Shown: one piece after another, positions 22,701 through 31,300 of the stretch
How the letters are laid out: each line of letters starts with the position of its first letter
Numbering within the stretch: the first letter of the stretch is position 1
NCBI GenBank assembly: GCA_024036415.1
Contig: JAMWET010003146.1
Coordinates: 124,001 to 188,000 of the forward strand
DNA from: Prochilodus magdalenae
Taxonomy: Eukaryota > Chordata > Actinopteri > Characiformes > Prochilodontidae
Length of the DNA: 64,000 nt
Direction: 5' to 3'
Made by a program: the position numbers and the translations under genes
Notes under the pieces: model-generated
The model's database searches: none
What the model saw: only the letters and a program-made list of their open reading frames with translations
What the model was told of the DNA's origin: nothing

Positions 22701-25700
22701 GCCCAGTTAACTGTGTTAGCCTAAAACAGTTCTTGTTACCAGCTGAGCCCCTATGGATCCAGTCCATAGGGATTAGCGACCTTATAAGGGCCCCGTTGTG
22801 TAAACTCAGGTGACATTTAACAAGTGTACCCAAGATTAACGCACCGCGCTCCTACTGAGTGCACAGCGCTTCTACAATCCTGAAGGACAGCAGTGTACTT
22901 TGGGGAGATGTTATCGGCCTTCTCTTCTTCCTCTCTCTCCCACTCTCTCTCTATAAACTGCGCATGTGGCCAAAGGGAAAGAACAAATAGCCCATAGGAT
23001 CTGACCACTATTCCTACGCGTCCGTCCTTGCACAGCATGCCTAGAACGCCCCCGAGCATATACAGTATGGTTTGGAGACCACCCTTCGTTTACCTCATTT
23101 CCAGACAGAAAGGCTACACATATGTTTAGGAGAACATAATGGTGGTCGGTGTAGCTCAGTGGATGACCACTACCCACCAGGAAGGTACCAACCCATGTGG
23201 GAGACGGGGATTCGATTCTCGTCCGGGTTACTATGCTGTGCTACACCAATAAGAGTCTTTGGGCAGGAGTCCTAACACTACATTGGCCTACCTGTAACCT
23301 CGGAGGTCGCTCTGAATGAGAGCATCAGCTAAATGGCTTAAAGGTCAATAGGTCCAGTATTCAGTGTGTCCATCAGTAATAATCTTCCACAGGTGAGCCC
23401 AACGATCCAAACACATTCTCTGATATTGAGGCTCGACTCTGGTTTGGTCAGTCCATGAGCACCAGCAGCTTCTTGGTTGGATGTGTCTATCTTATGTATG
23501 TATCTTATCTATGTAACAGCTACACCTCCTTTCAGACCCCCACACCATTGAAATGTCTTCTCACATTGGAAGACGGATGGATGCTATGGCAGCTATGGAT
23601 GCTTTGAGATCCGAGGCAAGCAAGAGTGTGGGGCTTGATGTTCTGCTCTGTCTCCCAAAGATGAAAGTGCGGTTTGTCTGGGTTGAGTGTGGTTTGGTGG
23701 GTCTACCAGGTCTTCCAGGTGGTTGTTAGAAGTTCCATGTTCTCTGCAGCTGTTAGGAAACCCATGTGTTTCCATTCCCTTTGATCCTTCCCTACATAAG
23801 TGGATTAGCTTGTATCTAATCTCCTCATAAATATCCGCTGCAAAATGAGTAACCTGGCTGTTTTGGCTGGAAATGAGATGTAGGAGGGGTGGTCTCTAAC
23901 TTTTGCCCCGACCGTGAGATGAGGGCTAGAGTGGATGCCTCTAAGGTAAGGTGGAAAAACTGGACTACATGAAGCCAGACCAAGTTAAATGCATTTAGGC
24001 CTGAATGCATAATGCGTTTTGGTTTGCCCGTATATGCGTCTTGATATGACGCAGCGAGCCCGCCTGCCTGCCTTCGTAACTCTTCCCAGACAGCTTTAAA
24101 CAGGTTAGATCTCCTCATTTGATGCCATGAGAGGTAGATGTTTCTACATGACTTGACATTTGGCTCCATGTTAAGTCTCATCGTCTGCGTAGGAGTGGGC
24201 TTCCTCCGCCGAGCAAAAATGACCCCCTTCACGCTGATCTGGGAGCGTTTCACCTACACCCAAGCCTATTTATAGCGATTCCACATCCTGCGAAAACCGG
24301 ATCCAGGGTCAGTGGAAAAGAGCAGAAGGGGGGGGTGCGGGGAAGAATCTCCCTAATTACTCTGCGCTGATTAGTCCTGACTCCTGGTGGTTTGCTCAGC
24401 AGCTCTTTCGACGTCTAAATCCGGGACGGCCTTTGATTTGTCCGCGTCTTTGATCTGAGCGCTGTTTTAAAAATAATAATCATGATAAAAAGATAAGCCT
24501 GGCCGTGGATAGAAACGGCGGTAGATAGTTCACCCGCCAATCAAAATACACCAGTGTGGTGCATGGAAGCTCTCGGAGGTGCACTGGTGTTATTGCATTG
24601 GTGTGCACAGCACAGGGCTAACGTTGCTGGGTAAGCCGTTTCGCGGCCATGCTGCGGCTGACCCGCGTTTAACATTGACTCGCCGGACTTCTGCATCGTT
24701 TGGGAAAGTGCAAAGCATGCCAGCGGTGCAGAGTGCGGTCTGCGGAAGGTCTCGGAGCTGCGTTACTGTTTGTCTCAGGTGAGCTGAGCAATCTAATGTT
24801 GCGAGGTAAAAAAAAAATTGCCAGGTAAGGTCTTTTACAGACCTTTAACAGCGAACACCTGGCGCCCCGGCATGACACCCCCCGGCGCTGTCTGCGAAAG
24901 TGAAATATTTATGATTACCTTTCCAGAGCTGGCTCCGGAGCTGGACGACTGTTGCTGCTGCTTCACTCGTAGGATGAACTGGGTGTTCAGCATGGTCAGG
25001 ATGCCCTGGAAGTTGGCCCTTATTTCGGGCAGGACGATAGCAAAGTGCTCCTCGAACGTCGGCCTCCTCTGGCCGTCTCGGCTGCGCCCCAGTCGCTTCC
25101 TCAGACCGTCTCCTATCTGCAGGAGCCCCATGTCCTGGTCCAAGAGAATATGGAAGGGAAAGGTGGTGTAGAGCAGAGAAAGAGGGATGTCCCCGGACGA
25201 GTGCGTCCTCATGGGGCTCGGCGTCAGGCTCTTGGCGTCCCTCACCGCCACAGAGTACAGCAGGTGAGGCTGGTGGCTGGCCTGGAGGGCGCCGCTGTCC
25301 TTGGCCCCAGCAAAGTCCATCCTGACCTCCACCTGCGTGCAGTAAAGGAACCTGGCCGCTGCCTGGATGATCCCAGGGAAGAAGAGCTCGGTGGTCGGAT
25401 GAGGGTTGAAATAGTACACCGTGAGGAGTCCGGGGTCTTTGTCCAGGCACAGGACAGAGGCTTGGCTCACGTACTGGCGAGCCTCTGGGGTGGGGGGCGT
25501 GCTCTGCTTTAAAAGGACATTGAAGCTGTTGAGGAAGTCGTGGAGGGCGCCCCCGACCACGCCCAGAATGTGGCTGTCCTCCTCGTAGCAGTCTCGGAAC
25601 ACTTCCAAGCCCAAGGAGATCCTCAGCGCGTCCATGGGAGTGCCTGGAATTCATAGAGGCATGCAGGAAAGTGTGAGCGGTATGAGTAAGAGTGGGACGC

Positions 25701-28700
25701 TGGCCAAAAATCAATCACCATCATTTCTAATGATAATTCTATTAGCTATATAGGACGAAAACATTTTCGTTTACGATACTGCTGTGAATTTGTGAACCAA
25801 TAAAAGATGGAATTCATTTTTACATACATATTTTTCAACCATTCTTCTGGAACTTACTCTTAAACAGGCGTTTACTGTGCCTTATTAATATACGTCCATG
25901 ACGTCTGTTAGAACTGACAGCCCATAACTGTGCCTCAATCATCAATCAGCACCTTCTTTATAACTTCAGACAGAATGGGCGGAGCTAAACTGCAGCAGGA
26001 TTGAGTACACATCAGATGATTTTGTCAGTTGCACACATAAACATGGGGGGGGGTAGGTTTGACATCCTGAGACATGCGAATGATCCAGGTTGCTCAGCTG
26101 CGCATGTGACGTGAGCAAGGACGCACTTTATCGCTATACCTGACTGACCCAACAGCCACGACTGCGGACGCTCAGCGAGCAGTGATGCCCTCTATGAGTC
26201 ATCCTGTTAGTGCAGCACCATTAGCAGACGGCTGCACGACACAGGACTACCTGCACGCAGACCGTTACAGCGACTGACCTTAACACCACGTCACCGTCAC
26301 CAAAAACTACACTGGTGTCGTGCCAGACTGTCATGGAGTGACTCAGAATGGCAGCGGGTCATCTTCAGTGACGAGTCCTGCTTTAGTCTTGGTGGAGACC
26401 ACCAACGGTGTGTGGAGGCACCAAGATGAACATGTCACATGTCCGTAAGGCCTGGTGTCACACCACCTCCACCCCTACCGCACCATCTGCATGAACTGTG
26501 TGAGGATGTTCAAGCTGTATGCGATATAATCCCACAGGACGCCATTAGGAACCTCTACAGCTCCATGCTCCATTGCAGGCATCTGCAAGGCTTCCCGGCG
26601 CCATACCGACGCTACTTCTGTATGTGCGGCTCAGTAAATATGGATCATATCATATCTTCCTTCCCGTCAGCATCGCAATCCCACACTCCCTTCAGGGTGC
26701 AACTATTCTTTTGACGATGCGTGTATTTCATCAAATTACGAATTAAATATTTTACTGAATAATTTTATATTAGTATGTGGAAATGTTAATGTGCTAGCAT
26801 TAGCGCTGTGCTCCACCTACTGAGTTAGCTCTACTGTCTACACAGGTGCATCGCTAGATCGTCCATATTCGACTATATCAGGCTAACAGCGTCAGCAGAC
26901 AATGCTCTACGTACCTGTTCTCTGCGAATAGATCTTCATGACGTCTAGTAGGTGTTCAGGTTTTCCCAGCATCTGACAGAGGTCCGTGTTGTGTCCTGCA
27001 GGACTGTGGACACACGGGGGACTACAATTAGGCAAGAAGCTGTGAAAAAACAGGGACGCACAGGCACAGGACGCCCAGGCGTGAAAAGAGGGTCAGCATG
27101 CCGCGGAAAAGCTATTCCACACAGACTGTCAGACTTCAGTCATGAATTATTGATGGAAGATTAAAATAAAACCTTATTAACACCGTCAGGGATAAACGGG
27201 CCGCTTGATACTGACAGCTAGACAGTCTCTAAAGAACAGATCTGCATCCTGTGGATGGTTAGCCTTATGTTACATCTTCTGTAGGATAACCTCACATGGA
27301 TATCACATGTGATCATATGTGTCACATGTGATATCTAAACATGAGCCCCCTAGTAAACATAGGCAACATCCTGTGAATAGTAAGCCATCATGTATGTCTG
27401 TGAATGTGACCACGTGACCATGTGAATAAGGTGATCGCATGTAACATGGTGTAAATGTAATCAAGAGATAACAATGTGGGATCATATGATGCAGTGTGAG
27501 TAATGTCTCATCACACATGACTATGTGAATACGAGAGCACATGTGATCATGTAACATGGTGTAAATGTAATCAAGAGATAACAATGTGTGATCACATGTG
27601 ATCATATGATGCAGTGGTAGTAAAGTCACATCACACATGACTATGTGAATATGAGAACACATGATCATGTGATCAAATGAGACATAATGTGAGCTGAGCA
27701 TGGAGCAAAGGACATGTGATCACATGTGCTATAATCATAATAGTATGTAATCACATGTGACACTGTGTGGAGGTGATCACACCTGGTGTAATAGGACTAG
27801 CAATCCCATGGCAACATTATCACATTGTCACATGTCCAAATGAATATGTGATCGTGACAATGTAAATAATGGGATCACGTGTAACATGTAAAGTTACATG
27901 GTGTAAATGTAATCAAGAGATAATGTATGGTCACATGTGATCACATGATGCAGTGGTAATAAAGTCATGTGAATATGAGAACACGTGATCAAATGAGACA
28001 TAATGTGAGCTGAGCGTGGATAACATGCATTACATTACATTACATGCAGCATAAGACTGTATGAACAACATCTAATCACATGTGATATGAGGAGCACGTG
28101 CCATGAAAAATGTGATCACATGTGACTACCATGATTCCTGATGTAAATAATGCAGACATATGCAAGAATATGCAATACAATGTGTGATCACATGGGACCA
28201 TGTAAGTAATATGTAATCACTTGTGACATGAAGTGGTTGCAGGTGATGTGACATGATCACATGCAGTATGAATATGTGATCACAAGTGATGTAAGAAATG
28301 TGGTCACATGGGCTATAATCATAATAATATGTAACCACATGTGACACTGTGTGGAGGTGATCACACCTGGTGTAATAGGACTAGCAATCCCATTGCAACA
28401 TTATCACATGTCAAAGTGAATATGTGATTGTGACAATGTAAATAATAGGATCACATGTAACATGTAAAGTTGGGGAACAGAAAACATGCTCACCAGTGGC
28501 ACTGGAAATAATGTGATCACGTGTAACCTAGTGAAAACTGATGTCACATGTGATTACATATTATTCACAATATGTCACGTGATTGTTATGCATTCTTGTT
28601 ATATCATTGGTGGCATGAGCTTGAATTAATCACATGGTACTTGTTATTTACAAGGTCACTTGTGGACCTGTTTTCTCATGTGTGACCACATTATTCATGT

Positions 28701-30601
28701 TACATCACATGTGATCGCTTTCATGTCATGTGATTATATATTGCTTGGGGCATGTCACATGTAATTACATTATTCACTTATCACATGGGAAGTGACGTGG
28801 GTAATGTAACCATGTACGAGTAAAAGACATCATGCTCACAGTAGACAATGTAAACAAGGTGATCACATGTACCATAGTGTAGGCAACATGTGATCACATG
28901 TGATACCCTGAATAACATGTGGTAAGGCGTTGACACATTATGCAAAGCGTAAAATGAAGAAATCGTTCACCACTGCCAAACACAAATCTAAAACCCTAAA
29001 CTGCACAGGTGATTGGTGCCCATGTGATTTATTACATGTGTGGTAATTAGCATCTCTGGCAACTTACCAGGTGGAGTCCGACTCCTGCTTCATCACTCTC
29101 ATCATGGCACCTCGCAGTTTCTCAAACTGAAAATGTGAAAAGACAGATTAGTTACTCAGAATTACAGTGCTGAGTGCTGATTACGAGTAGTGCTCTCGTA
29201 AAATTAGGGTTCTTTAGGTAAGGATAATGGTTCTATAAAACTGTGAGTTTTATATAGAACTATTTACAGGCTTAAATGGTTCTGTGCATGGTGAGATTCA
29301 GATTCCTGGGGAATGTGTTGCATACGCTTAAAGAGATGGTTCTTTGAGGGTTCTTTAGTAAAGACAATAGTTTTACATAGAACCATGTACACTTAAAGCA
29401 ACATGTACATGATTATCTGGTTCACTGCATGGAGACATTGTTCTTCAGATTGATTAGGTTGCTTATGGTTCTCTACAGCACTATAAATGGTTCTTCTATT
29501 GCTGTAAGCTTCACATTGTAACAATGCACTCTTAGAACAGATGGTTCTTCCAGGGTTCCTTTAGTGAACACTCAGAGAACAGTTAGCCTCCTTAAATGGC
29601 TCCTTGCATGGGTTTGGTAACGACAATGGTTCTCGATAGAACATTCAAAGAAACAGTGGCATGCGTAAATGCCTCTTTGCATGGTGAAATGGTTCTACCG
29701 GTCGAAGGGGGAATGTGATGTATATGGTTCTATATAGCACCAGTTGAGTTCTACTATTATCACACGTTTGGCTTCATCCTTTTGAAGGGTCTATATGGAA
29801 CCATATACAGCACATTGTCATCAATCTGAAGAATCGTGATATGGTTCTATTTACCATGAGTAAAGTGCCATATAGAACCATATCATGGTTGTTCAGATTG
29901 ATATGGTTCTATGTAGAACCGTATCACAATTCTATCAAGGCCACAGTTCCTTAGGATAATAGAGAATGTACAGGATATGGTGGTTTAATTAAGAACCATG
30001 AGTTCTATATAGAACCATTCACAGTACATTCTCCATCAATCTGAGGAACACTGACATGGTTCTATAAAGAACTAAAGGTTCTAAGTAGAACCTCTGCTTT
30101 TACTAAAGAACCATAAGTCCTATATATAACTGTGCACAGCACATTCTTCATCTATCTGAGGAACACTGACATGGTTCTATATAGAACTCATGGTTCTAAA
30201 CAGAACCACTGCCTTTACTACAGAACCATCTTTTTGTAAGTGTGAGTGTAATGTACCAGTGTTTACTCAGAAGACTAAAGCACAGAGTTCTAAAAGGTGC
30301 GTAGTCCGTTACGTTCTCGTTTAGAATTATTATCTAGAACCACCCGTGTCTCCGTGAGGAGCGTTACCTCAGGACAGACCAGTTTCCGGACGCTTTCTCC
30401 CAGAGAATGCAGGTTAACTTTGCTCCGGCTCGTCTTGCGTTTGGGCACGGAGCTCTCCACACCGCTCTCCGCCTCAGTGGACACCGGCAGCGCATCGCCG
30501 GCACAGTCGCCCTCGCAGCCCCCCTGCTCCGGGTTCCTGACCAGCACGGAAAAGGGACACTCTCCCGAAATTTTCAGGTCCTTGAGCTTCGCGCAGAACA
30601 T
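7594..30601 (-). CDS. gucy1a1: Soluble guanylate cyclase subunit alpha-1, whole gene (8 coding exons)
   Basis: Coding exons in transcript order are 30368-30601, 29068-29126, 26915-26972, 24919-25643, 20995-21480, 13043-13186, 9603-9757 and 7594-7750. All are bounded by AG/GT. The product, about 672 residues against 690 in human alpha-1, is the alpha subunit of the cytosolic nitric-oxide receptor. With beta-1 it converts GTP to cGMP. Residue layout: variable N-terminus 1-78, H-NOX-like domain about 79-275, PAS-like (H-NOXA) domain about 280-405, coiled coil about 412-455, class III cyclase domain about 470-640. FSDIVGFT (481-488) and TIGD (524-527) supply the two metal-binding aspartates (D483, D527), spaced 44 apart as in human. 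The downstream neighbour on the same strand is gucy1b1. The oddity is that exons 2 and 3 are one base short of joining in frame. Identity is from recognised family sequence and is very secure; the exon 2/3 junction is not. Confidence 0.96.
8166..8560 (+). repeat. Interspersed repeat, family not recognised (copy also at 23370-23790, inverted)
   Basis: Shares segments such as GGTCTGAAAGGAGG and GTGTAGCTGTT, and CCAACACATCCAAC with AGAAGCTCCTGCTGGTG, with the reverse complement of about 23370-23790. Copies are diverged. I cannot name the family. Confidence 0.55.
8640..9120 (+). mobile_element. Possible LTR-like or retroelement terminal segment
   Basis: T-rich promoter-like stretch ending GCCTGTTTAATAAACCTAGC, with an AATAAA signal. 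In architecture it resembles 41968-42345, which ends in ATTAAAACCTGCC. This suggests terminal sequence of a retroelement, but no matching partner or target-site duplication was established. Confidence 0.3.
9603..9757 (-). CDS. gucy1a1: gucy1a1 coding exon 7 (cyclase, nucleotide-binding region)
   Basis: 155 nt, starting in phase 0 and ending in phase 2, residues 570-620 plus two bases of an Arg codon. It reads [20 protein letters not shown], then [19 protein letters not shown] and [20 protein letters not shown] is the conserved cyclase motif lining the active site. The acceptor is TTGTAG|ATGCGC and the donor is TACAG|GTACAG. Translation beyond the donor is intron. Confidence 0.97.
10373..11077. 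mobile_element. Fold-back MITE with ~60-bp terminal inverted repeats
   Basis: The left end CACCTCCTTGTATCTACACT is the inverse of the right end, GTGTGGATACAAGGAGGGTG. Inner arms CAGCTCCACTGACCATATAG and CTATATGGTCAGTGGAGCTG also pair. Subterminal segments (AGAGCAGGTATTA..., AAGAATGATCCAC) are likewise inverted. It has no transposase, so it is non-autonomous. The centre carries a degenerate run of GGGCAGCGTCCTGT units. A partial internal copy lies at 41096-41396. Confidence 0.85.
11950..12600. mobile_element. Degraded DNA-transposon-like repeat
   Basis: Two partly repeated segments (GGTTGAGTTTATAGAACTGG near 11938 and GGTTGAGTTTAGAGCTCCGT near 12140), followed by GAACAGGACAGGGCCTACTC and a terminal-looking GTCCACATATTTATGGCC. 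Likely a MITE or hAT-type relic, not classified with certainty. Confidence 0.35.
13043..13186 (-). CDS. gucy1a1: gucy1a1 coding exon 6 (cyclase core)
   Basis: 144 nt, phase 0 at both ends, residues 522-569. It reads [18 protein letters not shown], then [19 protein letters not shown], and ends MGEVIR. D527 in TIGD is the second metal-binding aspartate. The acceptor is TTCTAG|GTGGAA and the donor is AGG|GTCAGT. It joins directly to the MRIGLHSG of exon 7, as in vertebrate alpha-1. Confidence 0.97.
14903..15335 (+). repeat. 31-bp tandem array, about 14 copies
   Basis: Unit TTTAAATAGTGAGGTTATGG followed by TTAGGTTTGGG, at an exact 31-bp spacing over most of the array. The first copies contain GGTTAGGGTTAGG, but the array is not telomeric. 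It is noncoding, in the intron between exons 5 and 6. Confidence 0.92.
16155..16500 (+). repeat. Interspersed repeat, pair with 22040-22260
   Basis: Shared segments in the same order are GGGCGGTTCTTAGTCCGGGA, ACAACATGGCGGA and GATTTTGGCACCAGC-like sequence. The second copy is shorter and diverged. Family unassigned. Confidence 0.5.
16728..16860 (-). mobile_element. LINE reverse transcriptase fragment 1
   Basis: The minus strand encodes [20 protein letters not shown] and, after a frame break, [16 protein letters not shown]. These are the conserved GxPQGSxLGP and YADD boxes of L2/Rex/CR1-type LINE reverse transcriptases. The second Asp of YADD is replaced by Gly and the frame is broken, so it is a dead fragment. 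Confidence 0.8.
18430..18575 (-). mobile_element. LINE reverse transcriptase fragment 2
   Basis: Second copy of the same region: [19 protein letters not shown], a frame break, then [20 protein letters not shown]. It retains the DD pair but not the Tyr. Same orientation as fragment 1, 1.7 kb away. Confidence 0.8.
18924..19103. mobile_element. Small TIR MITE, copy 1
   Basis: Bounded by CCGTCCAAAGAAAAACAAGT and its inverse TGTTTTTCTTTGGACAGC, and about 180 bp long. The interior, with GTCAATGGAACCAGACG and GGCCATTTCTGTTGG, matches the longer copy at 36894-37132. A minus-strand frame crossing it is not a gene. Confidence 0.8.
20995..21480 (-). CDS. gucy1a1: gucy1a1 coding exon 5 (coiled coil and first half of cyclase domain)
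   Basis: 486 nt, phase 0 at both ends, residues 360-521. It opens [13 protein letters not shown] and continues through [20 protein letters not shown] and [20 protein letters not shown] to the signalling coiled coil [20 protein letters not shown]. The cyclase core follows: [20 protein letters not shown] with metal-binding D483, and CGELDVYK at the exon end. The acceptor is CATTGCAG|CAC and the donor is AAG|GTAAGAG. This is the most conserved exon in the window, and long antisense frames over it are shadows. Confidence 0.98.
23144..23340 (+). mobile_element. tRNA-derived SINE with L2-type tail
   Basis: The head GGTGTAGCTCAGTGGATGA contains an A-box-like segment, and GGGGATTCGATTCTC is B-box-like. 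The body has GCTACACCAATAAGAGTC and CCTAACACTACATTGGCC. The tail is GTCGCTCTGAATGAGAGCAT followed by CAGCTAAATG. Same family as the copies at 2973, 31988 and 54400. Confidence 0.85.
23370..23790 (-). repeat. Interspersed repeat, inverted copy of 8166-8560
   Basis: Contains AACAGCTACACCTCCTTTCA and other segments that are the reverse complement of the intron-7 copy. Unclassified. Confidence 0.5.
24919..25643 (-). CDS. gucy1a1: gucy1a1 coding exon 4 (H-NOX-like and PAS-like domains)
   Basis: The largest exon, 725 nt, covers residues 118 (split) to 359. It contains the conserved [20 protein letters not shown] and [12 protein letters not shown] segments of the H-NOX-like domain. It then carries ASVLCLDKD and VYYFNPH, and the PAS-like domain with [20 protein letters not shown] and [15 protein letters not shown]. 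In this family the alpha H-NOX-like domain does not bind haem; haem is held by beta-1. The exon ends in a fish-specific Gln/Ser-rich stretch ([14 protein letters not shown]) before the donor AAG|GTAATC, phase 0. Reading past the donor gives an intronic tail that should be ignored. Confidence 0.97.
25644..26914 (-). other. gucy1a1 intron 3
   Basis: 1.27-kb intron. Its middle is a Tc1-like relic listed separately, and its edges show nothing notable. Confidence 0.88.
26040..26730 (+). mobile_element. Tc1/mariner-like transposon relic A
   Basis: Plus-strand fragments in several frames read [20 protein letters not shown] and [14 protein letters not shown] then PYRRYFC, a pattern of Tc1-like (IS630-superfamily DDE) transposases. 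The sequence jumps from the CACCAAGATGAA segment to the GGCCTGGTGTCAC segment, so the catalytic middle is deleted. Shares long segments with relics B-F upstream. Non-functional. Confidence 0.75.
26915..26972 (-). CDS. gucy1a1: gucy1a1 coding exon 3 (58 nt), frame problem at its 5' end
   Basis: Only one frame is open. It reads [19 protein letters not shown] plus one base, and the exon ends in phase 1, which fits exon 4 exactly. The acceptor is TGTCAG|ATG and the donor is ACAG|GTACGT. Together with exon 2 it gives about 40 residues between the conserved CPE and the GTPMD of exon 4, against 41 in human, so it is the expected piece. Joined literally to exon 2, however, the split codon becomes TGA and the frame closes. 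No alternative AG or GT nearby restores the frame with good splice consensus. A lost base, a sequence error or an extra microexon of 3n+1 bases would explain it. Confidence 0.8.
26973..29067 (-). other. gucy1a1 intron 2
   Basis: 2.1-kb intron between the two small exons that do not join in frame. It is dominated by the palindromic repeat field at 27290-28960. If an extra microexon exists, it must be inside this interval; I could not identify one. Confidence 0.85.
27290..28960. repeat. Field of palindromic CACATGTGATCACATG-like repeats
   Basis: Dozens of overlapping TGATCA, CACATGTG and ATCACATGTGAT motifs occur, many self-complementary (for example near 27590, 27713, 27928, 28109 and 28886). 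Longer modules are also repeated: GGTGTAAATGTAATCAAGAG at about 27450, 27561 and 27901, and GTGTGGAGGTGATCACACCT at about 27765 and 28348. It is an irregular array rather than one fixed unit. Confidence 0.85.
29068..29126 (-). CDS. gucy1a1: gucy1a1 coding exon 2 (59 nt)
   Basis: A small exon that reads [19 protein letters not shown] plus two bases of a split codon. It aligns with the human segment beginning FERLNVALQRTLAKH, directly after the conserved CPE of exon 1. The acceptor is TTTTCAG|TTTGAG (phase 0, matching exon 1) and the donor is CTG|GTAAGTT, a near-perfect consensus. The exon therefore ends in phase 2 and needs one base at the start of the next exon, which the recognised exon 3 does not supply. 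Confidence 0.9.
29127..30367 (-). other. gucy1a1 intron 1
   Basis: 1.24-kb intron. Most of 29180-30240 consists of the GGTTCT/AGAACC repeat field listed separately. Confidence 0.9.
29180..30240. repeat. Field of GGTTCTATATAGAACC-like palindromes
   Basis: Repeated ATGGTTCTATATAGAACC and related palindromes at about 29723-29760, 29860-29930, 29993-30020 and 30170-30200. They are joined by modules such as CATCAATCTGAGGAACACTG (about 30031, and near 30150 with one change). The arms pair with one another in many combinations. It looks like a nested or decayed MITE family. Confidence 0.8.
30368..30601 (-). CDS. gucy1a1: gucy1a1 coding exon 1 (start codon)
   Basis: This exon encodes residues 1-78. 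It begins [18 protein letters not shown], nearly identical to the start of mammalian alpha-1, and ends [12 protein letters not shown]. The start codon (30599-30601) has A at -3, a good Kozak context. The donor is GAG|GTAACG, in phase 0. The middle (about 19-50) is the acidic, poorly conserved linker typical of alpha-1 N-termini. [15 protein letters not shown] matches the conserved basic block just before the H-NOX-like domain. Open frames on the opposite strand here are GC-rich shadows. Confidence 0.97.
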
Positions 30602-30783
30602 CCTTCAGCGCCTCCGAGTCAGCGTGGCGGGAACGAACAGGCGGCTACTCTCCGCGCGTGAAACTCTCCGTCCGTCCGCGCGCATTCCCGACTCCCGTTC
30701 CGCGTGAGGGCATTTCTGGGGGACGTTATCGCGAGGAGCTGGAGGAGGAGGACAGCTAGCGCAAACTTGAACATGGACGCCTC

Positions 30784-30833
<50 letters not shown>

Positions 30834-31060
30834 GTACACGGCCAGTCTTCCTCGTGAATTCACAGCGGCTGAGTGAGAAGGGGGCGAGGGGGAGGGGGGA
30901 AAAGCCGTTAAGCCGCGCACCAACCGTCCAATTACAGCACGGTTAATGAGAGCTGCGTCCGCAGTGGCCAATGGGAGCGCAGGGTGGGAGGGGCTCGTCG
31001 CGAGCGCGCGGTGAACCGTTAAAAAGACGTTGCTGGTTGGCGGACCGAGGCGGACTGGCT
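30602..31060 (-). promoter_or_regulatory. Putative gucy1a1 promoter and 5' UTR
   Basis: GC- and CpG-rich DNA directly upstream of the alpha-1 start codon. On the plus strand CCAAT occurs near 30928 (CGTCCAATTAC) and 30968 (GGCCAATGGGA), with a GC-box-like GGGAGGGGCTC near 30985. A (CT)n tract at 30787-30830, read as (GA)n on the transcribed strand, could lie in the 5' UTR or core promoter. No TATA box was recognised. Several overlapping open frames are GC-driven artefacts. Confidence 0.55.
30787..30830. repeat. (CT)n microsatellite
   Basis: A run of about 22 CT dinucleotides, 190 bp upstream of the gucy1a1 start codon. It could act as a GAGA-type promoter element; this is inference only. Confidence 0.95.
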
Positions 31061-31300
31061 CTGTTCAGTTGGGGGTTTATGTGCGTTAATGTCCCTTAGT
31101 TAAGTGGAAGAGCATAATGGGGGGTCTTTTTAGCCCCCCAGTTAGGGGGCAGCGCATGGTGTGTATGTTCTATAGGCTCTATGGTTTCCCTGTAGCCTCC
31201 ATGACTGATAATAACGGTTGACTGTTATAGAGCATATTCATATGTTTGTAAACAAGGGGCTTGAAGTCACTTCCGGGTGGATAACTGGCGATAAGTTAGC

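Larger units (their letters stand above)
21481..24918 (-). other. gucy1a1 intron 4
   Basis: 3.4-kb intron. It contains a SINE (23144-23340), the inverted copy of the intron-7 repeat (23370-23790) and the second copy of the 16155-16500 repeat. A 142-residue minus frame at 23825-24253 has no family likeness that I can name and no evident splice links. I do not call it a gene. Confidence 0.9.

Noticed and set aside
23144..23340. Functional tRNA gene
   Set aside because: A- and B-box-like segments are present, but the body and L2-type tail recur at three other sites, so it is a SINE head.
23825..24253. 142-codon minus frame in gucy1a1 intron 4 as a nested gene or extra exon
   Set aside because: No recognisable domain. 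The exon 4 to exon 5 junction is in frame without it.
25045..25512. 155-codon plus-strand frame opposite gucy1a1 exon 4
   Set aside because: Antisense shadow of a GC-rich conserved exon.
29068..29126. Alternative donor after AGA|GTGATG in exon 2 (30 nt) to restore frame
   Set aside because: It gives phase 0 but uses a weak donor and drops nine residues present in the family. The downstream GTAAGT donor is far better.
30297..30946. Plus-strand open frames opposite gucy1a1 exon 1 and its promoter
   Set aside because: CpG-rich shadows. One runs through the (CT)n tract as Leu-Ser repeats.
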